A DNA stretch of 38,123 bases from Hyphomicrobiales bacterium (lineage in GTDB: Bacteria; Pseudomonadota; Alphaproteobacteria; Rhizobiales; JAJFHB01). How positions within the stretch are numbered: position 1 is the first letter of the stretch; each line of letters starts with the position of its first letter. Of the stretch, positions 1-10,447 are shown in pieces. The position numbers were made by a program, and so were the translations under genes. Below the pieces are notes generated by a model. That model was not told the origin of the DNA and ran no database searches. It worked only from the letters and a program-made list of their open reading frames with translations. The stretch covers positions 1 to 38,123 of the forward strand of contig JAJFHE010000071.1 of assembly GCA_021775755.1 (NCBI GenBank), in the 5' to 3' direction.

Positions 1-120
1 GAGCCGGAACCCGAGCCGGAACCCGAGCCGGAACCCGAGCCGGAACCCGAGCCGGAACCCGAGCCGGAACCCGAGCCGGAACCCGAGCCGGAACCCGAGC
101 CGGAACCCGAGCCGGAACCC
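1..120 (+). repeat. Perfect 12-bp tandem repeat in ftsY, ten copies in view
   Basis: The unit GAGCCGGAACCC is repeated ten times without a single mismatch and reaches the window edge, so the array may be longer. It is in frame with ftsY and encodes Glu-Pro-Glu-Pro per unit, giving a rigid acidic (EP) linker. Synonymous codons alternate identically in every copy (GAG/GAA, CCG/CCC). This points to recent slippage or unequal crossing-over rather than selection on protein alone. Confidence 0.97.
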
Positions 121-1053
121 GTGGAAGCGGAAGCCCAGGGCGGCTGGTTTCGCCGTTTGCGCGATGGCCTGTCGAAATCCTCGCGCGCGCTGACCGGCGG
201 CATCACCGACATATTCACCAAGCGCAAGCTTGACGACGACACGCTGCAGGACCTGGAAGACATTCTAATCCAGGCCGATCTCGGTGTCGAAACGGCGATG
301 CGCATTACCGAAGCGGTGGCGGACGGGCGCTATGACAAGGAAATCTCACCGCAAGAGGTGAAGGCGATTCTGGCGCGCGAGGTTGCGGATGTGCTGCGCC
401 CGGTGGCAGAGCCCTTTACCTTCGATGCCGCACATCAGCCCTTCGTTATTCTGGTGGTCGGGGTCAATGGCACAGGCAAGACGACGACCATCGGCAAGCT
501 CGGCGCCATTGCGGCGCGCGAAGGTTTTTCGGTCATGCTCGCGGCCTGCGACACGTTTCGCGCGGCCGCGATCGACCAACTGCAAGTCTGGGGTGAACGG
601 ACTGGCGCGGAAGTGATGGCGCGCGAAACGGGATCGGACAGTTCGGGACTCGCCTTCGATGCCCTGAGGCGTGCTCAGGAACAGAAAACAGACATCTTGA
701 TCATCGATACGGCGGGCCGTCTGCAGAACAAGGCCCATCTCATGCAGGAACTTGAGAAGATTGTGCGTGTGCTCAAGAAACACGATGAAACCGCGCCGCA
801 TTCGGTTCTGCTCGTACTCGACGCGACGACCGGCCAGAACGCTATTTCGCAAGTCGAGCTGTTCCAAAAATCGGCGGGCGTTACCGGGCTCATCATGACC
901 AAACTCGACGGCACGGCACGCGGCGGCATTTTGGTGGCGCTGGCGGCGAAATTCGGCCTGCCCATCCACGCCATCGGCGTCGGGGAAGGGATCGATGACC
1001 TGCAGGCTTTCGATGCCGATGATTTTGCCAACGCCATAGCGGACGCGGAATGA
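1..1053 (+). CDS. ftsY: Signal recognition particle receptor FtsY (5' end outside window)
   Basis: FtsY is the membrane-associated GTPase that receives the SRP-ribosome complex and hands nascent membrane proteins to the Sec translocon. The reading frame is open from base 1, so the gene begins upstream; a GTG at 121 is not the true start. Codons 1-40 of the window are an acidic Glu-Pro repeat, replacing the usual acidic A domain. The NG domain follows. Counting from position 121, the P-loop GVNGTGKTT is at residues 114-122, DTFRAAA at 144-150, DTAGR at 196-200, and TKLDGTARGG at 260-269. These identify FtsY rather than Ffh, because no methionine-rich M domain follows. The stop overlaps the ispZ start by 4 bp, so the two genes are co-transcribed. 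Identification is near certain; only the N-terminus is unknown. Confidence 0.97.
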   Translation, partial: EPEPEPEPEPEPEPEPEPEPEPEPEPEPEPEPEPEPEPEPVEAEAQGGWFRRLRDGLSKSSRALTGGITDIFTKRKLDDDTLQDLEDILIQADLGVETAMRITEAVADGRYDKEISPQEVKAILAREVADVLRPVAEPFTFDAAHQPFVILVVGVNGTGKTTTIGKLGAIAAREGFSVMLAACDTFRAAAIDQLQVWGERTGAEVMARETGSDSSGLAFDALRRAQEQKTDILIIDTAGRLQNKAHLMQELEKIVRVLKKHDETAPHSVLLVLDATTGQNAISQVELFQKSAGVTGLIMTKLDGTARGGILVALAAKFGLPIHAIGVGEGIDDLQAFDADDFANAIADAE

Positions 1054-1640
1054 GCGACGATCAGGGCACCGCGGCGGAAAAACCCGCGCTTGGACCTTTC
1101 GGCAAGCTGGCGATCGAGGCCGGTCCGTTGCTGGTATTTTTTGCAGGCAACGCGTTTGCCGGCATTTACGTCGGGACCGGTGCCTTTATGGTGGCGACTG
1201 TTGCGGCGTTGATCGCCGCCTATGTACTCGAACGCCGCATCGCAATGATGCCGCTGGTCTCGGCTGTCTTCGTCATGTTTTTCGGCGGCCTGACGATCTG
1301 GTTCAACGACGACACCTTCATCAAGCTGAAACCGACGCTGGTCAGTGTCCTGTTCGGTGCGGTGCTGCTCGGCGGTCTCGCGGCCGGCAAAAAGCCGCTG
1401 CGCGCCGTGCTCGGCCATGTCATGGAAATGAGCGACGAAGGCTGGCGCAAACTTACCCTGAGGTGGGGTGTGTTTTTCTTCTTCCTTGCCGCACTCAACG
1501 AAGTGGTGTGGCGCAATGTCACCACCGACACGTGGGTCAGCTTCAAGGTATTCGGCCTGCTGCCGATCACCATGGTTTTTGCGATCGCCCAATCCGCGTT
1601 GATGCAAAAATACATGACCGGCGACGACGAGGGTTCTTAA
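1050..1640 (+). CDS. ispZ: Inner-membrane septation protein A family (YciB/IspZ)
   Basis: This 196-residue polytopic membrane protein belongs to the YciB/IspZ family. In enterobacteria the family contributes to envelope integrity and cell division; its exact biochemical role is unsettled. Several hydrophobic segments are visible: residues 22-42, 47-62, 66-86, 96-112, then 140-150 and 165-185. The family signature is seen in the LNEVVWRN stretch and in the N-terminal GPLLVFFAGN. The start codon overlaps the ftsY stop (ATGA), implying translational coupling. The neighbourhood ftsY-ispZ-ccm is common in Hyphomicrobiales. The stop codon lies inside a TTAA shared with the stop of the convergent NUDIX gene. 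Confidence 0.93.
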   Translation: MSDDQGTAAEKPALGPFGKLAIEAGPLLVFFAGNAFAGIYVGTGAFMVATVAALIAAYVLERRIAMMPLVSAVFVMFFGGLTIWFNDDTFIKLKPTLVSVLFGAVLLGGLAAGKKPLRAVLGHVMEMSDEGWRKLTLRWGVFFFFLAALNEVVWRNVTTDTWVSFKVFGLLPITMVFAIAQSALMQKYMTGDDEGS

Positions 1641-2203
1641 AGCCCAGGTGGTGCTGCCGAGGGCATCCGATCTCCGCTCGCGGCTTCCGGATTGGTGAAC
1701 GGGGCGAATAGTGCCTGCCCCTCGACTTCCCTGAAATGGGCCAAGGCCCAGTGGACGCTTGGAAAGGCGAGGTCGTCCCACGGGATCTCGTCCCTCGCGA
1801 ACAGTCCTACCTCAAGACTCTCCTCGCCCGCCGCAATGTCCGGTTCGGCGAGGCTTGCCAGATAGATGATCTGAACCTGCGAAATGCGCGGTATCGAATA
1901 GACCGCGAGCAGAGCCCCGATGGAAATGCGTGCACGGGCTTCCTCGTAGGCCTCGCGCATGGCGGCCTCGGCGGTCGTTTCCGAGAGTTCCATATAACCT
2001 GCAGGCAGCGTCCAGTATCCCACCCGCGGTGCGATGGCACGCCGGCAGAGCAAGATGCGGCCCTCATGGGCGACAACCGATCCGGCCACGATTTTGGGGT
2101 TTTCATAGGCCACGAAACCGCACGTGTCGCACACGTCGCGTTCATGGGTATCGCCGGCGGGAACGCGCCGTGAAAATCGGTGCGATGCGTCGTCTGAGAT
2201 CAT
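1637..2203 (-). CDS. NUDIX hydrolase with N-terminal zinc ribbon
   Basis: This 188-residue protein is a NUDIX pyrophosphohydrolase acting on an unidentified nucleoside-diphosphate-linked substrate. An N-terminal ribbon with C25-x2-C28 and the following YENP is typical of the group that carries a short zinc-binding segment ahead of the NUDIX fold. The NUDIX box runs from G69 to about A91: G69, E75, R83-E84 and E87-E88 are present, so the metal-binding glutamates are intact. The usual glycine two residues after EE is Arg90, a deviation from the classical box. The gene is convergent with ispZ, the two stops sharing TTAA. The ATG at 2203 has only a weak ribosome binding site, but the ribbon needs this start or one just downstream. 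Confidence 0.9.
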   Translation of the reverse strand: MISDDASHRFSRRVPAGDTHERDVCDTCGFVAYENPKIVAGSVVAHEGRILLCRRAIAPRVGYWTLPAGYMELSETTAEAAMREAYEEARARISIGALLAVYSIPRISQVQIIYLASLAEPDIAAGEESLEVGLFARDEIPWDDLAFPSVHWALAHFREVEGQALFAPFTNPEAASGDRMPSAAPPGL

Positions 2204-2293
2204 ATCTACAACCCGCGTGATCGTTCGTACACGCCAAAGTTTAACGTTGATTGGTCAGCGTGTCAGCGTGTGCGCCACCAACCGTGTCTCATA

Positions 2294-2484
2294 CGGATGA
2301 AAATCCGAGAATGGTCGTACACGGATCACAGTGAAACAACTTTTTTTGATGCTGCGTGATTGTCAGTGACTTGATCAAGCCATGAAGCTTCTCCACGCTG
2401 ACGGCAATCAGTCAGAGGATCAATTTCACAACTCGTACGTTTTAGGGATCAACATCAGCGGACGGACGATCAAGTGAAAAAACC
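2294..2484 (+). promoter_or_regulatory. Repeat-rich leader upstream of the MarR gene (candidate operators)
   Basis: The 280-bp gap between the divergent NUDIX and MarR genes holds short symmetric elements. There is a perfect 10-bp palindrome CTTGATCAAG at 2370-2379. An imperfect direct repeat of the form ATCA-GTGAAA-AAC occurs at about 2325-2340 and 2469-2483. The second of these also carries the half-site GATCAAG found in the palindrome. A small hairpin with a GAAA loop sits at 2294-2307. MarR proteins commonly bind palindromes near their own promoters, so autoregulation is plausible. Assignment is inference only. Confidence 0.3.
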
Positions 2485-2499
2485 GTGGTGGAATTTTAC

Positions 2500-2994
2500 A
2501 TGATGACATCGGGAGAAATTAAAGACCTCAACAAGTCGCCCTACCATCTGTTGCGGCGCGCCTGGCAGTTTGCGGGCGACATTTATGCGCAGGAAGTGGG
2601 CGAAAACGGCCTGACGCATCGTCAGTTTACGGTCTTGTTGGCTGTTGAACAGAACGAAGGTGCGAGCCAGACGGACCTTGTTTCTCTTACCGGCATCGAC
2701 CGCAGCACTCTTGCAGACCTTGTCAGCCGGCTCATCAAGCGCGGCTATCTGCAGCGCCGCCGCACCAAGGAAGATGCGCGGGCCAACTCGATTCGGCTCT
2801 CCGCGGCGGGCCGACGTGCACTGAAAACCGCGCAACCGGGCGCCAATACGGCGGACCGCAAACTGTTGCGCGTTCTGTCGACGGAACGGCGTAAGGAATT
2901 CGTGAGCGCGCTGGCTGAGATTTCAGAAGCGCTTGAAGAGGCGCTCAACGGCGAACACGCCGAAGCCGTAAGCGGCCGCGGGCGCAGAAAATAG
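2500..2994 (+). CDS. MarR-family transcriptional regulator
   Basis: This is a winged helix-turn-helix regulator of about 164 residues, the usual MarR size. The recognition region reads TDLVSLTGIDRSTLADLV, followed by the wing RRTKEDARANSIRLS and a C-terminal dimerisation helix. The ATG at 2500 is preferred because GGTGGA lies seven bases upstream; GTG codons at 2485 and 2488 are in frame and give slightly longer proteins. The ligand and regulon are not indicated. Its upstream region contains a palindrome that could be an autoregulatory operator. The gene converges on the small gene ending at 3011, leaving only 16 bp between the stops. Confidence 0.9.
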   Translation: MMTSGEIKDLNKSPYHLLRRAWQFAGDIYAQEVGENGLTHRQFTVLLAVEQNEGASQTDLVSLTGIDRSTLADLVSRLIKRGYLQRRRTKEDARANSIRLSAAGRRALKTAQPGANTADRKLLRVLSTERRKEFVSALAEISEALEEALNGEHAEAVSGRGRRK

Positions 2995-3010
2995 CCGCGC
3001 CGTCAAAGCT

Positions 3011-3436
3011 CTAAACTGTAATGTCGAGGCGCGTTCCCGGTGGCACCGTGCGCTGCGGGGATGTGTGCTTGAGATGTGCAAACGGCGCCTCGCGCCGGCG
3101 TGGCGGCGGGGCGTTTTCAATCGGCTCGAACAGACCATCCGTCTCGAACGCGGGGGCGGCCTTGCGTGCAGCCTCCGGACCGTCATCGGATGCCACCTGA
3201 GGGCGCTGGTCCTTCGCCTGATCCGCCTGGCGGGTGGCTTCACCGTTCAGAAATGCCAGTGCCTCGGCGCTAAGGCTCACCGAAACGGAGGGCGCCTGAC
3301 GGCGCTGAGGTTGCGCTTGCGTGCCGCGTGCGTCGCCATCGGCGCCTGCGGGCCGCGCGCGCGATGACGCCTGAGGCGTCTTGCGAAGCGCATAGGTTTG
3401 CAGAGCGAGCAGGGCTGGATCGATGGGCGGTGGCAT
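3011..3436 (-). CDS. Hypothetical protein, proline/alanine-rich, behind a CtrA box
   Basis: I do not recognise this 141-residue protein. It starts MPPPIDPALLALQTYALRK, has a low-complexity basic, Ala/Gln-rich middle, a short ordered segment VSVSLSAEALAFLNGE at about 51-66, and a conserved-looking C-terminus ending PPGTRLDITV. There is no signal peptide or membrane segment. The SLSAEALAFL-type segment resembles pieces of alphaproteobacterial flagellar accessory proteins, but this is only an impression. The candidate CtrA box 77 bp upstream suggests cell-cycle or motility control. It lies downstream of ccmG on the same strand with 88 bp between, so it may also receive ccm read-through. Confidence 0.6.
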   Translation of the reverse strand: MPPPIDPALLALQTYALRKTPQASSRARPAGADGDARGTQAQPQRRQAPSVSVSLSAEALAFLNGEATRQADQAKDQRPQVASDDGPEAARKAAPAFETDGLFEPIENAPPPRRREAPFAHLKHTSPQRTVPPGTRLDITV

Positions 3437-3512
3437 AAAACCGGCGTTTTGTTACACGCTGACGCGCCCGCTGACAGGCGGCGCCATGCGCGGCCATTAA
3501 CACATTGTTAGG

Positions 3513-3528
3513 GTTAATTGTTGGTTAA
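3513..3528 (-). promoter_or_regulatory. Candidate CtrA-binding site
   Basis: Read on the minus strand, 3528 to 3513 is TTAA-CCAACAA-TTAAC, an exact match to the CtrA consensus TTAA-N7-TTAAC known from Caulobacter and used in other alphaproteobacteria. A second near-consensus copy, TTAA-CACATTG-TTAG, lies on the plus strand at 3497-3511. Both are 60-95 bp upstream of the small gene starting at 3436 and overlap the end of ccmG. Binding itself is inferred. Confidence 0.55.
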
Positions 3529-4148
3529 TTCGACACTTGGGGAGCAGCTCGCGCAGCCTCAATCGCCGGCACGATTATGTTTTCCAGATCCGCGGCAGTG
3601 ATGGGTCCGACGTGCTTGTAAACGATGGTGCCCGAACCATCGACAATGAAGGTTTCCGGCACGCCGTAAACGCCCCAGTCGATTGACGTTTCCCCGGCTG
3701 TGTCACGCCCGACGGCAGCGAAGGGATTGCCGATCTGGCCGAGGAACCGCCGCGCGTTGGACGGGTTGTCCTTGTAATTGATGCCGGCCATCAAGACGTC
3801 CTGCGTTTGTGCCAGATGCATCAGTGCAGGGTGTTCGTCGCGGCACGGACCGCACCAGGAAGCCCAGACGTTGATAATACTGACGCGGCCTTGGGCGAGG
3901 TCGGATGACACTATGCCCGGCACCGGCACGCCTCTCGCGACCAGTCCTTCAAGTGCGGGCAAAGTGAATTCAGGAACGGGCTTGCCGAGCAATGCGGAGG
4001 GCAGCCGCGACGGGTCGCCCCTGTAGAGGCCGAAATAGAACACCGTGACCAACAGCGCGAACACGGCAAGCGGAATGACCGCGAGACCCAGCGGGAACCC
4101 GGGCCGGGGGTCTTGCGCCTTTTGAGTGCTTTGCGCCGGTCCACTCAT
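3525..4148 (-). CDS. ccmG: Cytochrome c maturation thioredoxin-like protein CcmG (DsbE)
   Basis: CcmG is a membrane-anchored periplasmic thioredoxin-fold reductant that keeps apocytochrome c haem-binding cysteines reduced for haem attachment. Of 207 residues, about 19-41 form the single N-terminal anchor. The active site is W98-C99-G100-P101-C102, and the GVYGVPETF loop with its cis-proline follows near residue 158; both are typical of DsbE/CcmG. The start overlaps the end of ccmD by 4 bp. It is the last ccm gene in the operon. No cycH/ccmI or ccmF/ccmH genes are present here, so these must lie elsewhere in the genome. Confidence 0.96.
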   Translation of the reverse strand: MSGPAQSTQKAQDPRPGFPLGLAVIPLAVFALLVTVFYFGLYRGDPSRLPSALLGKPVPEFTLPALEGLVARGVPVPGIVSSDLAQGRVSIINVWASWCGPCRDEHPALMHLAQTQDVLMAGINYKDNPSNARRFLGQIGNPFAAVGRDTAGETSIDWGVYGVPETFIVDGSGTIVYKHVGPITAADLENIIVPAIEAARAAPQVSN

Positions 4149-4333
4149 GAAGACGCCTCTTCACGCGGCGCGGCGCGGCGTTGCCGATGCTCATCGGTGC
4201 CCTCCAGACGGGCAACCTCGCGCGACTGCTTGCGCATATCGAGGAGGAGAACCACGGCCAGTCCAATGAGCACGACGGCGGTCAGTGCGTAGGCGATGAG
4301 TACAAATCCCGTATGTGCGGCGGTGAAATCCAT
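4145..4333 (-). CDS. ccmD: Haem exporter protein CcmD
   Basis: CcmD is a small single-span membrane protein that helps release holo-CcmE from the CcmABC complex. This copy has 62 residues: one transmembrane helix at about 10-31, then a charged cytoplasmic tail (DMRKQSREVARLE). Sequence conservation in the family is low, so the call depends on size, topology and position between ccmC (5 bp away) and ccmG (4-bp overlap). The extended tail is longer than the minimal family member but ordinary for alphaproteobacteria. Confidence 0.9.
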   Translation of the reverse strand: MDFTAAHTGFVLIAYALTAVVLIGLAVVLLLDMRKQSREVARLEGTDEHRQRRAAPREEASS

Positions 4334-4338
4334 CGTCT

Positions 4339-5058
4339 TCAGGCCTCAAGCCGGGCCAGGTGCAGGGCGCGAACCCGGCGGCGCAGCACCTCGGCGCGCA
4401 TGGCAAGCAGATGAAGGGTCAGAAACAGGAGCCCGTAGGCCAATCCCATGACAAGCAGTGGGGTGAGGATCGAGGCGTGGATCGCCGGGCCGTCGGCGCG
4501 GAACACGCTTGCCGGCTGGTGCAGGGAGTTCCACCACTCGACGGAGAATTTGATGATCGGCACGTTGACGAAACCGACGAGGGCAACGATTGCGGCAATG
4601 CGTGCGGCCTTGTGGACGTCCTCGACCGTCTGCCACACCGCGATATAGCCGAGATAGAGCAGAAAAAGCACCAGCACCGATGTCAGCCGCGCATCCCATA
4701 CCCACCACGCGCCCCACATCGGTTTGCCCCACAAAGAGCCCGTGACGAGGGCGAGAAACGTAAAACAGGCGCCGATGGGGCCGGCCGACTTGGCGGCAAC
4801 GTCCGCCAGCGGATGGCGGAATATCAGTGCCACGGCACTTGCCAGCGCAATGACGGAGTAAACCCCAAGCGCCATCCACGCGGCGGGCACATGCACGAAC
4901 ATGATGCGCACGGTTTCACCCTGCTGATAATCGGCAGGGGCTTTGAAGAGAGCAAGATAAAGGCCGTAAGCGAGGGCCGCGGCGCAGGCGGCGGCGGTCC
5001 ACGGCAAAACCGCGCGCGAATAGCGCATGAACAGGGTCGGGTTGGCAAACTTGTACAT
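4339..5058 (-). CDS. ccmC: Haem exporter/handling protein CcmC
   Basis: CcmC binds periplasmic haem and loads it onto CcmE. This 239-residue protein has six hydrophobic segments. The tryptophan-rich WWD motif is at residues 110-127 (W-G-K-P-M-W-G-A-W-W-V-W-D). The two flanking haem-ligand histidines are visible as H56 in FVHVPAAW and H180 in VEWWNSLHQ. The start MYKFANPTLFMRY matches the family N-terminus, although its ribosome binding site is weak. A 78-bp gap with a small GGCGA/TCGCC hairpin separates it from ccmB, the only sizeable gap in the operon. Confidence 0.96.
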   Translation of the reverse strand: MYKFANPTLFMRYSRAVLPWTAAACAAALAYGLYLALFKAPADYQQGETVRIMFVHVPAAWMALGVYSVIALASAVALIFRHPLADVAAKSAGPIGACFTFLALVTGSLWGKPMWGAWWVWDARLTSVLVLFLLYLGYIAVWQTVEDVHKAARIAAIVALVGFVNVPIIKFSVEWWNSLHQPASVFRADGPAIHASILTPLLVMGLAYGLLFLTLHLLAMRAEVLRRRVRALHLARLEA

Positions 5059-5136
5059 ATCAGTGATGTAAATCTTTGAGGTCGTTTCGGCAATGGCGAC
5101 GCTTCGCCGCTTGTCTCGATGTATGCCGATCTGGCG

Positions 5137-5805
5137 CTAGCGGTAATGTGCTCGAATTGCCGCGGCGGCGGCCAGCGGGCACAGCACCAGTGCGGCCAGG
5201 GAAAGCGCCAGCAGGATCAGCAACGAGGGACCGAGCAGGGTGAGGCCGGCGCCCGATGATGACGACGCGCTGACGCCGAATATCAGCACCGGCACGTATA
5301 GCGGCAGAATGAGCAGTGAAATCAACAGCCCGCCGCGGCGGATATCCAGCGTCAACGATGCTCCGAGAACTCCCAGAAAGCTCAACGCCGGAGAGCCGAT
5401 CAGCGTTGAGAGTATGAGCGGCAGCGCGGCTTCGGGGGCGAGATTGAGGAGCAGGCCGAAGAGCGGTGCGGTGAGCGCAAGCGGCACGCCTGTCGTTAGC
5501 CAGTGGGCAAACGACTTGCAGATGACGGTGAGCTCCAGAGGCATCGGGGCGAGCAGCATCTGCTCCAGCGAGCCGTCCTCATGGTCGGGTTGCAACACCC
5601 GGTCGACGGACAGAAGAACCGACAGCAAGAGTGCGATCCACAGGGCGCCCGGCGCAATGCGCGACAATAAAGCGATGTCCGGCCCAAGACCGAGCGGCAG
5701 GAGCGTGACGACAACCAGAAAAAACCCGATCGCCGTGCCGATGCCACCGCCCTGACGGTAGGCGAGGACCAGGTCGCGCCGGACTATCGCCCAGGCGATC
5801 TTCAT
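5137..5805 (-). CDS. ccmB: Haem exporter permease CcmB
   Basis: CcmB is the membrane subunit of the CcmABC ABC transporter that works with CcmC and CcmD in releasing haem-loaded CcmE. The 222-residue protein is almost wholly hydrophobic with six predicted spans. It carries family features: the N-terminal RRDLVLAYRQGGG and the conserved DHEDGSLEQMLLAPMP loop at about 75-90. Its start overlaps the ccmA stop by 4 bp, indicating translational coupling of permease and ATPase. Confidence 0.96.
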   Translation of the reverse strand: MKIAWAIVRRDLVLAYRQGGGIGTAIGFFLVVVTLLPLGLGPDIALLSRIAPGALWIALLLSVLLSVDRVLQPDHEDGSLEQMLLAPMPLELTVICKSFAHWLTTGVPLALTAPLFGLLLNLAPEAALPLILSTLIGSPALSFLGVLGASLTLDIRRGGLLISLLILPLYVPVLIFGVSASSSSGAGLTLLGPSLLILLALSLAALVLCPLAAAAAIRAHYR

Positions 5806-6437
5806 GGCGCCCGCTCCCCGCCGAGTTTGAGGGAGTGGTTGAAGCTAAAGCCGATGTCGACGTGGCTCGTTGCGATGATCATGCCGCCGACGGCGACGTG
5901 GGCGCTCATGAGGTCGACAAGGGCGGCTTGCGATGCGGTGTCGAGGCCAACCGTTGGTTCATCGAGCAACCACAAGGGGCGCGCGACCGCGGCAAGCCGC
6001 GAGAGGGCAAGCCGGCGGCGTTGTCCGGCGGACAGCAAGCCCGCCGGAACGCCTGCATGGGGGGCGAGCCCAAAGGCGTCCAATGCGCCGCCCGCCGGTG
6101 CGGCGCCCATGAAGGCGCCCCAGAAGGCGATGTTCTCCTCAACGCTCAACGCCGTCTTGATGGCGTTCGCGTGGCCGACATAGTGGCAGCGTTGGCCGAT
6201 GGTCAGGGCGTCGTCGGCGCCGTCGAGACGGAGCGACCCGCCGGCTGGCGCAATGAGCGAGGCGACAATGCGCAGGAGGCTCGTCTTGCCGGTTCCGTTC
6301 GGCCCGGTGAGCAGCAGAGACTCGCGGGAGGCGACGGCAAAATCCACGCCTTCGAAGACCCTCCGTCCGCCGCGCTCGCAGACAAGACCTTCCGCCACCA
6401 GCCGCAAAGGCTGCGCCATTGTACCGTCACCGTTCAT
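5802..6437 (-). CDS. ccmA: Haem exporter ATP-binding protein CcmA
   Basis: CcmA is the ATPase of the CcmABCD complex; ATP hydrolysis drives release of holo-CcmE. Numbered from an internal ATG at 6419, the P-loop GPNGTGKTS is at 39-47. The signature [14 protein letters not shown] and Walker [13 protein letters not shown] follow in the expected order. Two starts are plausible: ATG 6437, preceded by GAGGGG, and ATG 6419, whose product [12 protein letters not shown] fits homologue N-termini better. The frame also runs back to 6485, but that extension has no family similarity. This is the first gene of the ccm operon and is divergent from acnA. Confidence 0.95.
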   Translation of the reverse strand: MNGDGTMAQPLRLVAEGLVCERGGRRVFEGVDFAVASRESLLLTGPNGTGKTSLLRIVASLIAPAGGSLRLDGADDALTIGQRCHYVGHANAIKTALSVEENIAFWGAFMGAAPAGGALDAFGLAPHAGVPAGLLSAGQRRRLALSRLAAVARPLWLLDEPTVGLDTASQAALVDLMSAHVAVGGMIIATSHVDIGFSFNHSLKLGGERAP

Positions 6438-6751
6438 GGCCCCTCGTGTACATGAGCGTACCGCCGCTGCAAAGCAAAACGCCATTGAACGGAAACGCCG
6501 CGGCGCACGTCATTGCGCTTTTGTCCCATTGGCAACGGGCCATAAACGGGTTAGAGAAAGCGCAACATCCGCACGCCGATGGGCATCCGGAATACGCCAC
6601 GCGCATCCCGTCTTCGGCAGCGCGCAACCGGCGGCTACCGGCCACACAAGCCGAAGTATCAGTCCGGCAGCGGCTCCAACGGCGCAATCAACTCCCCGGA
6701 GCGCACGAACCTCCGCCTCCAGCGCAAGCACACTTCAAGAATGGGACGCAT
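6438..6751. other. Divergent intergenic region ccmA/acnA
   Basis: This stretch of about 310 bp separates the divergent ccmA and acnA genes and must hold both promoters. The acnA frame stays open through it, but the translated product shows no aconitase similarity. I see no clear -10/-35 pair, inverted repeat of note or RNA gene. Confidence 0.5.
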
Positions 6752-9466
<2,715 letters not shown>

Positions 9467-9489
9467 GAAATTCTGACGCGATCACCGAG

Positions 9490-9520
9490 GGCGCCGCCAT
9501 GCCATTGCCAAGGCGGCGCC
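9490..9520 (+). terminator. Hairpin downstream of acnA
   Basis: GGCGCCGCC at 9490-9498 and its exact reverse complement GGCGGCGCC at 9512-9520 form a 9-bp stem around a 13-nt loop, 24 bp after the acnA stop. There is no T-tract, so termination would be weak or Rho-assisted. The element also lies ahead of the next co-directional gene and may be a processing or stability hairpin. Confidence 0.45.
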
Positions 9521-9624
9521 TGCCCGTCACAATGGCCTCACGGGGCCGATTGCGAGTACGGGTTGTGCTTCACTCCATCGTTACTCGCTCGTTACGTTAT
9601 GAGTCCGATAGTGTCAGCCCCGAC

Positions 9625-10404
9625 ATGATTGATTTCATTCGACCCAAATACCCCCGTTGCAGGACACTGGGCGTTGCCGCCAGTGCGTTCCTTCTTTTGC
9701 TGACCGGCTTTGCAACCGGCGCCATGGCGCGCGAAGTAAAGGCCGTAGTTGAGTTGTTCACCAGCCAGGGGTGTTCGTCATGCCCGCCGGCCGACAAGCT
9801 GCTCGGCGAACTTGCCGAACGCGATGATGTCATCGCACTGACACTGCCGGTGGACTACTGGGACTATCTTGGCTGGAAAGATACGCTGGCTTCACCTGCC
9901 TATACAAAGCGCCAGGAAGCCTATGCGCGGCGCCGCGGCGATCGTCAGGTTTATACGCCGCAGATGGTCGTTAACGGGCGCATGCATGTCATCGGCAGCC
10001 ATCGCGACAGGGTTCTTGATGCCATCGTCGAGGCGAACGCGAGCCCCGATGTCTGGATCGATGTCGGGTTGAGCGTTGATCGCGAAACCATCATGGTGAG
10101 TGCAGCTGCCGCACCTGCCGACAGTGACACGCCGGACGCAACGGTGTGGTTGCTTCTGACCAGCAAGTCGGAGGAAGTGAACATATCGCGCGGCGAAAAC
10201 GGTGGCCGCTCGATCACCTATTCCAATGTCGTGCGTATGATGATGCCGGTGGGAAGCTGGTCCGGCGATGCCATCGAAATCAGCTTGCCGCGTGCCGACC
10301 TGATGGAAGGCTACGATGGTTGCGCGGTGCTTTTACAGGTCGATGGCGCCGGTCCGTTACTGGGTGCGTCCTTCCTGGATGGTACCGACCTGACGAGCAA
10401 CTAG
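9625..10404 (+). CDS. Secreted DUF1223 thioredoxin-like protein
   Basis: The protein belongs to the DUF1223 family, a thioredoxin-fold group of unknown function often encoded beside acnA in Hyphomicrobiales. From ATG 9625 the product has 259 residues and begins with a clear signal peptide (basic RPKYPRCR, hydrophobic AASAFLLLLTGFA, cleavage near GAMA). It should therefore act in the periplasm. The mature part opens with VVELFTSQGCSSCPPAD, containing a C-x2-C pair, followed by PVDYWDYLGWKD and YTPQMVVNG. The frame extends back to 9499, but that part is not signal-like and crosses the acnA terminator hairpin. Convergent with htpG, 43 bp apart. Confidence 0.85.
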   Translation: MIDFIRPKYPRCRTLGVAASAFLLLLTGFATGAMAREVKAVVELFTSQGCSSCPPADKLLGELAERDDVIALTLPVDYWDYLGWKDTLASPAYTKRQEAYARRRGDRQVYTPQMVVNGRMHVIGSHRDRVLDAIVEANASPDVWIDVGLSVDRETIMVSAAAAPADSDTPDATVWLLLTSKSEEVNISRGENGGRSITYSNVVRMMMPVGSWSGDAIEISLPRADLMEGYDGCAVLLQVDGAGPLLGASFLDGTDLTSN

Positions 10405-10447
10405 ATCCGTTTCCGTCTCCTGAAGCGGTCTGACCGCTGCCGAGGGG

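Noticed and set aside
1-120. Tandem array considered as a CRISPR or other non-coding repeat
   Set aside because: Units are only 12 bp, contiguous without spacers, and in frame with FtsY.
675-1781. 368-residue minus-strand ORF across ftsY, ispZ and the NUDIX 3' end
   Set aside because: It is antisense to well-identified genes, Arg/His/Gln-rich, and has no recognisable domain; a typical shadow frame in GC-rich DNA.
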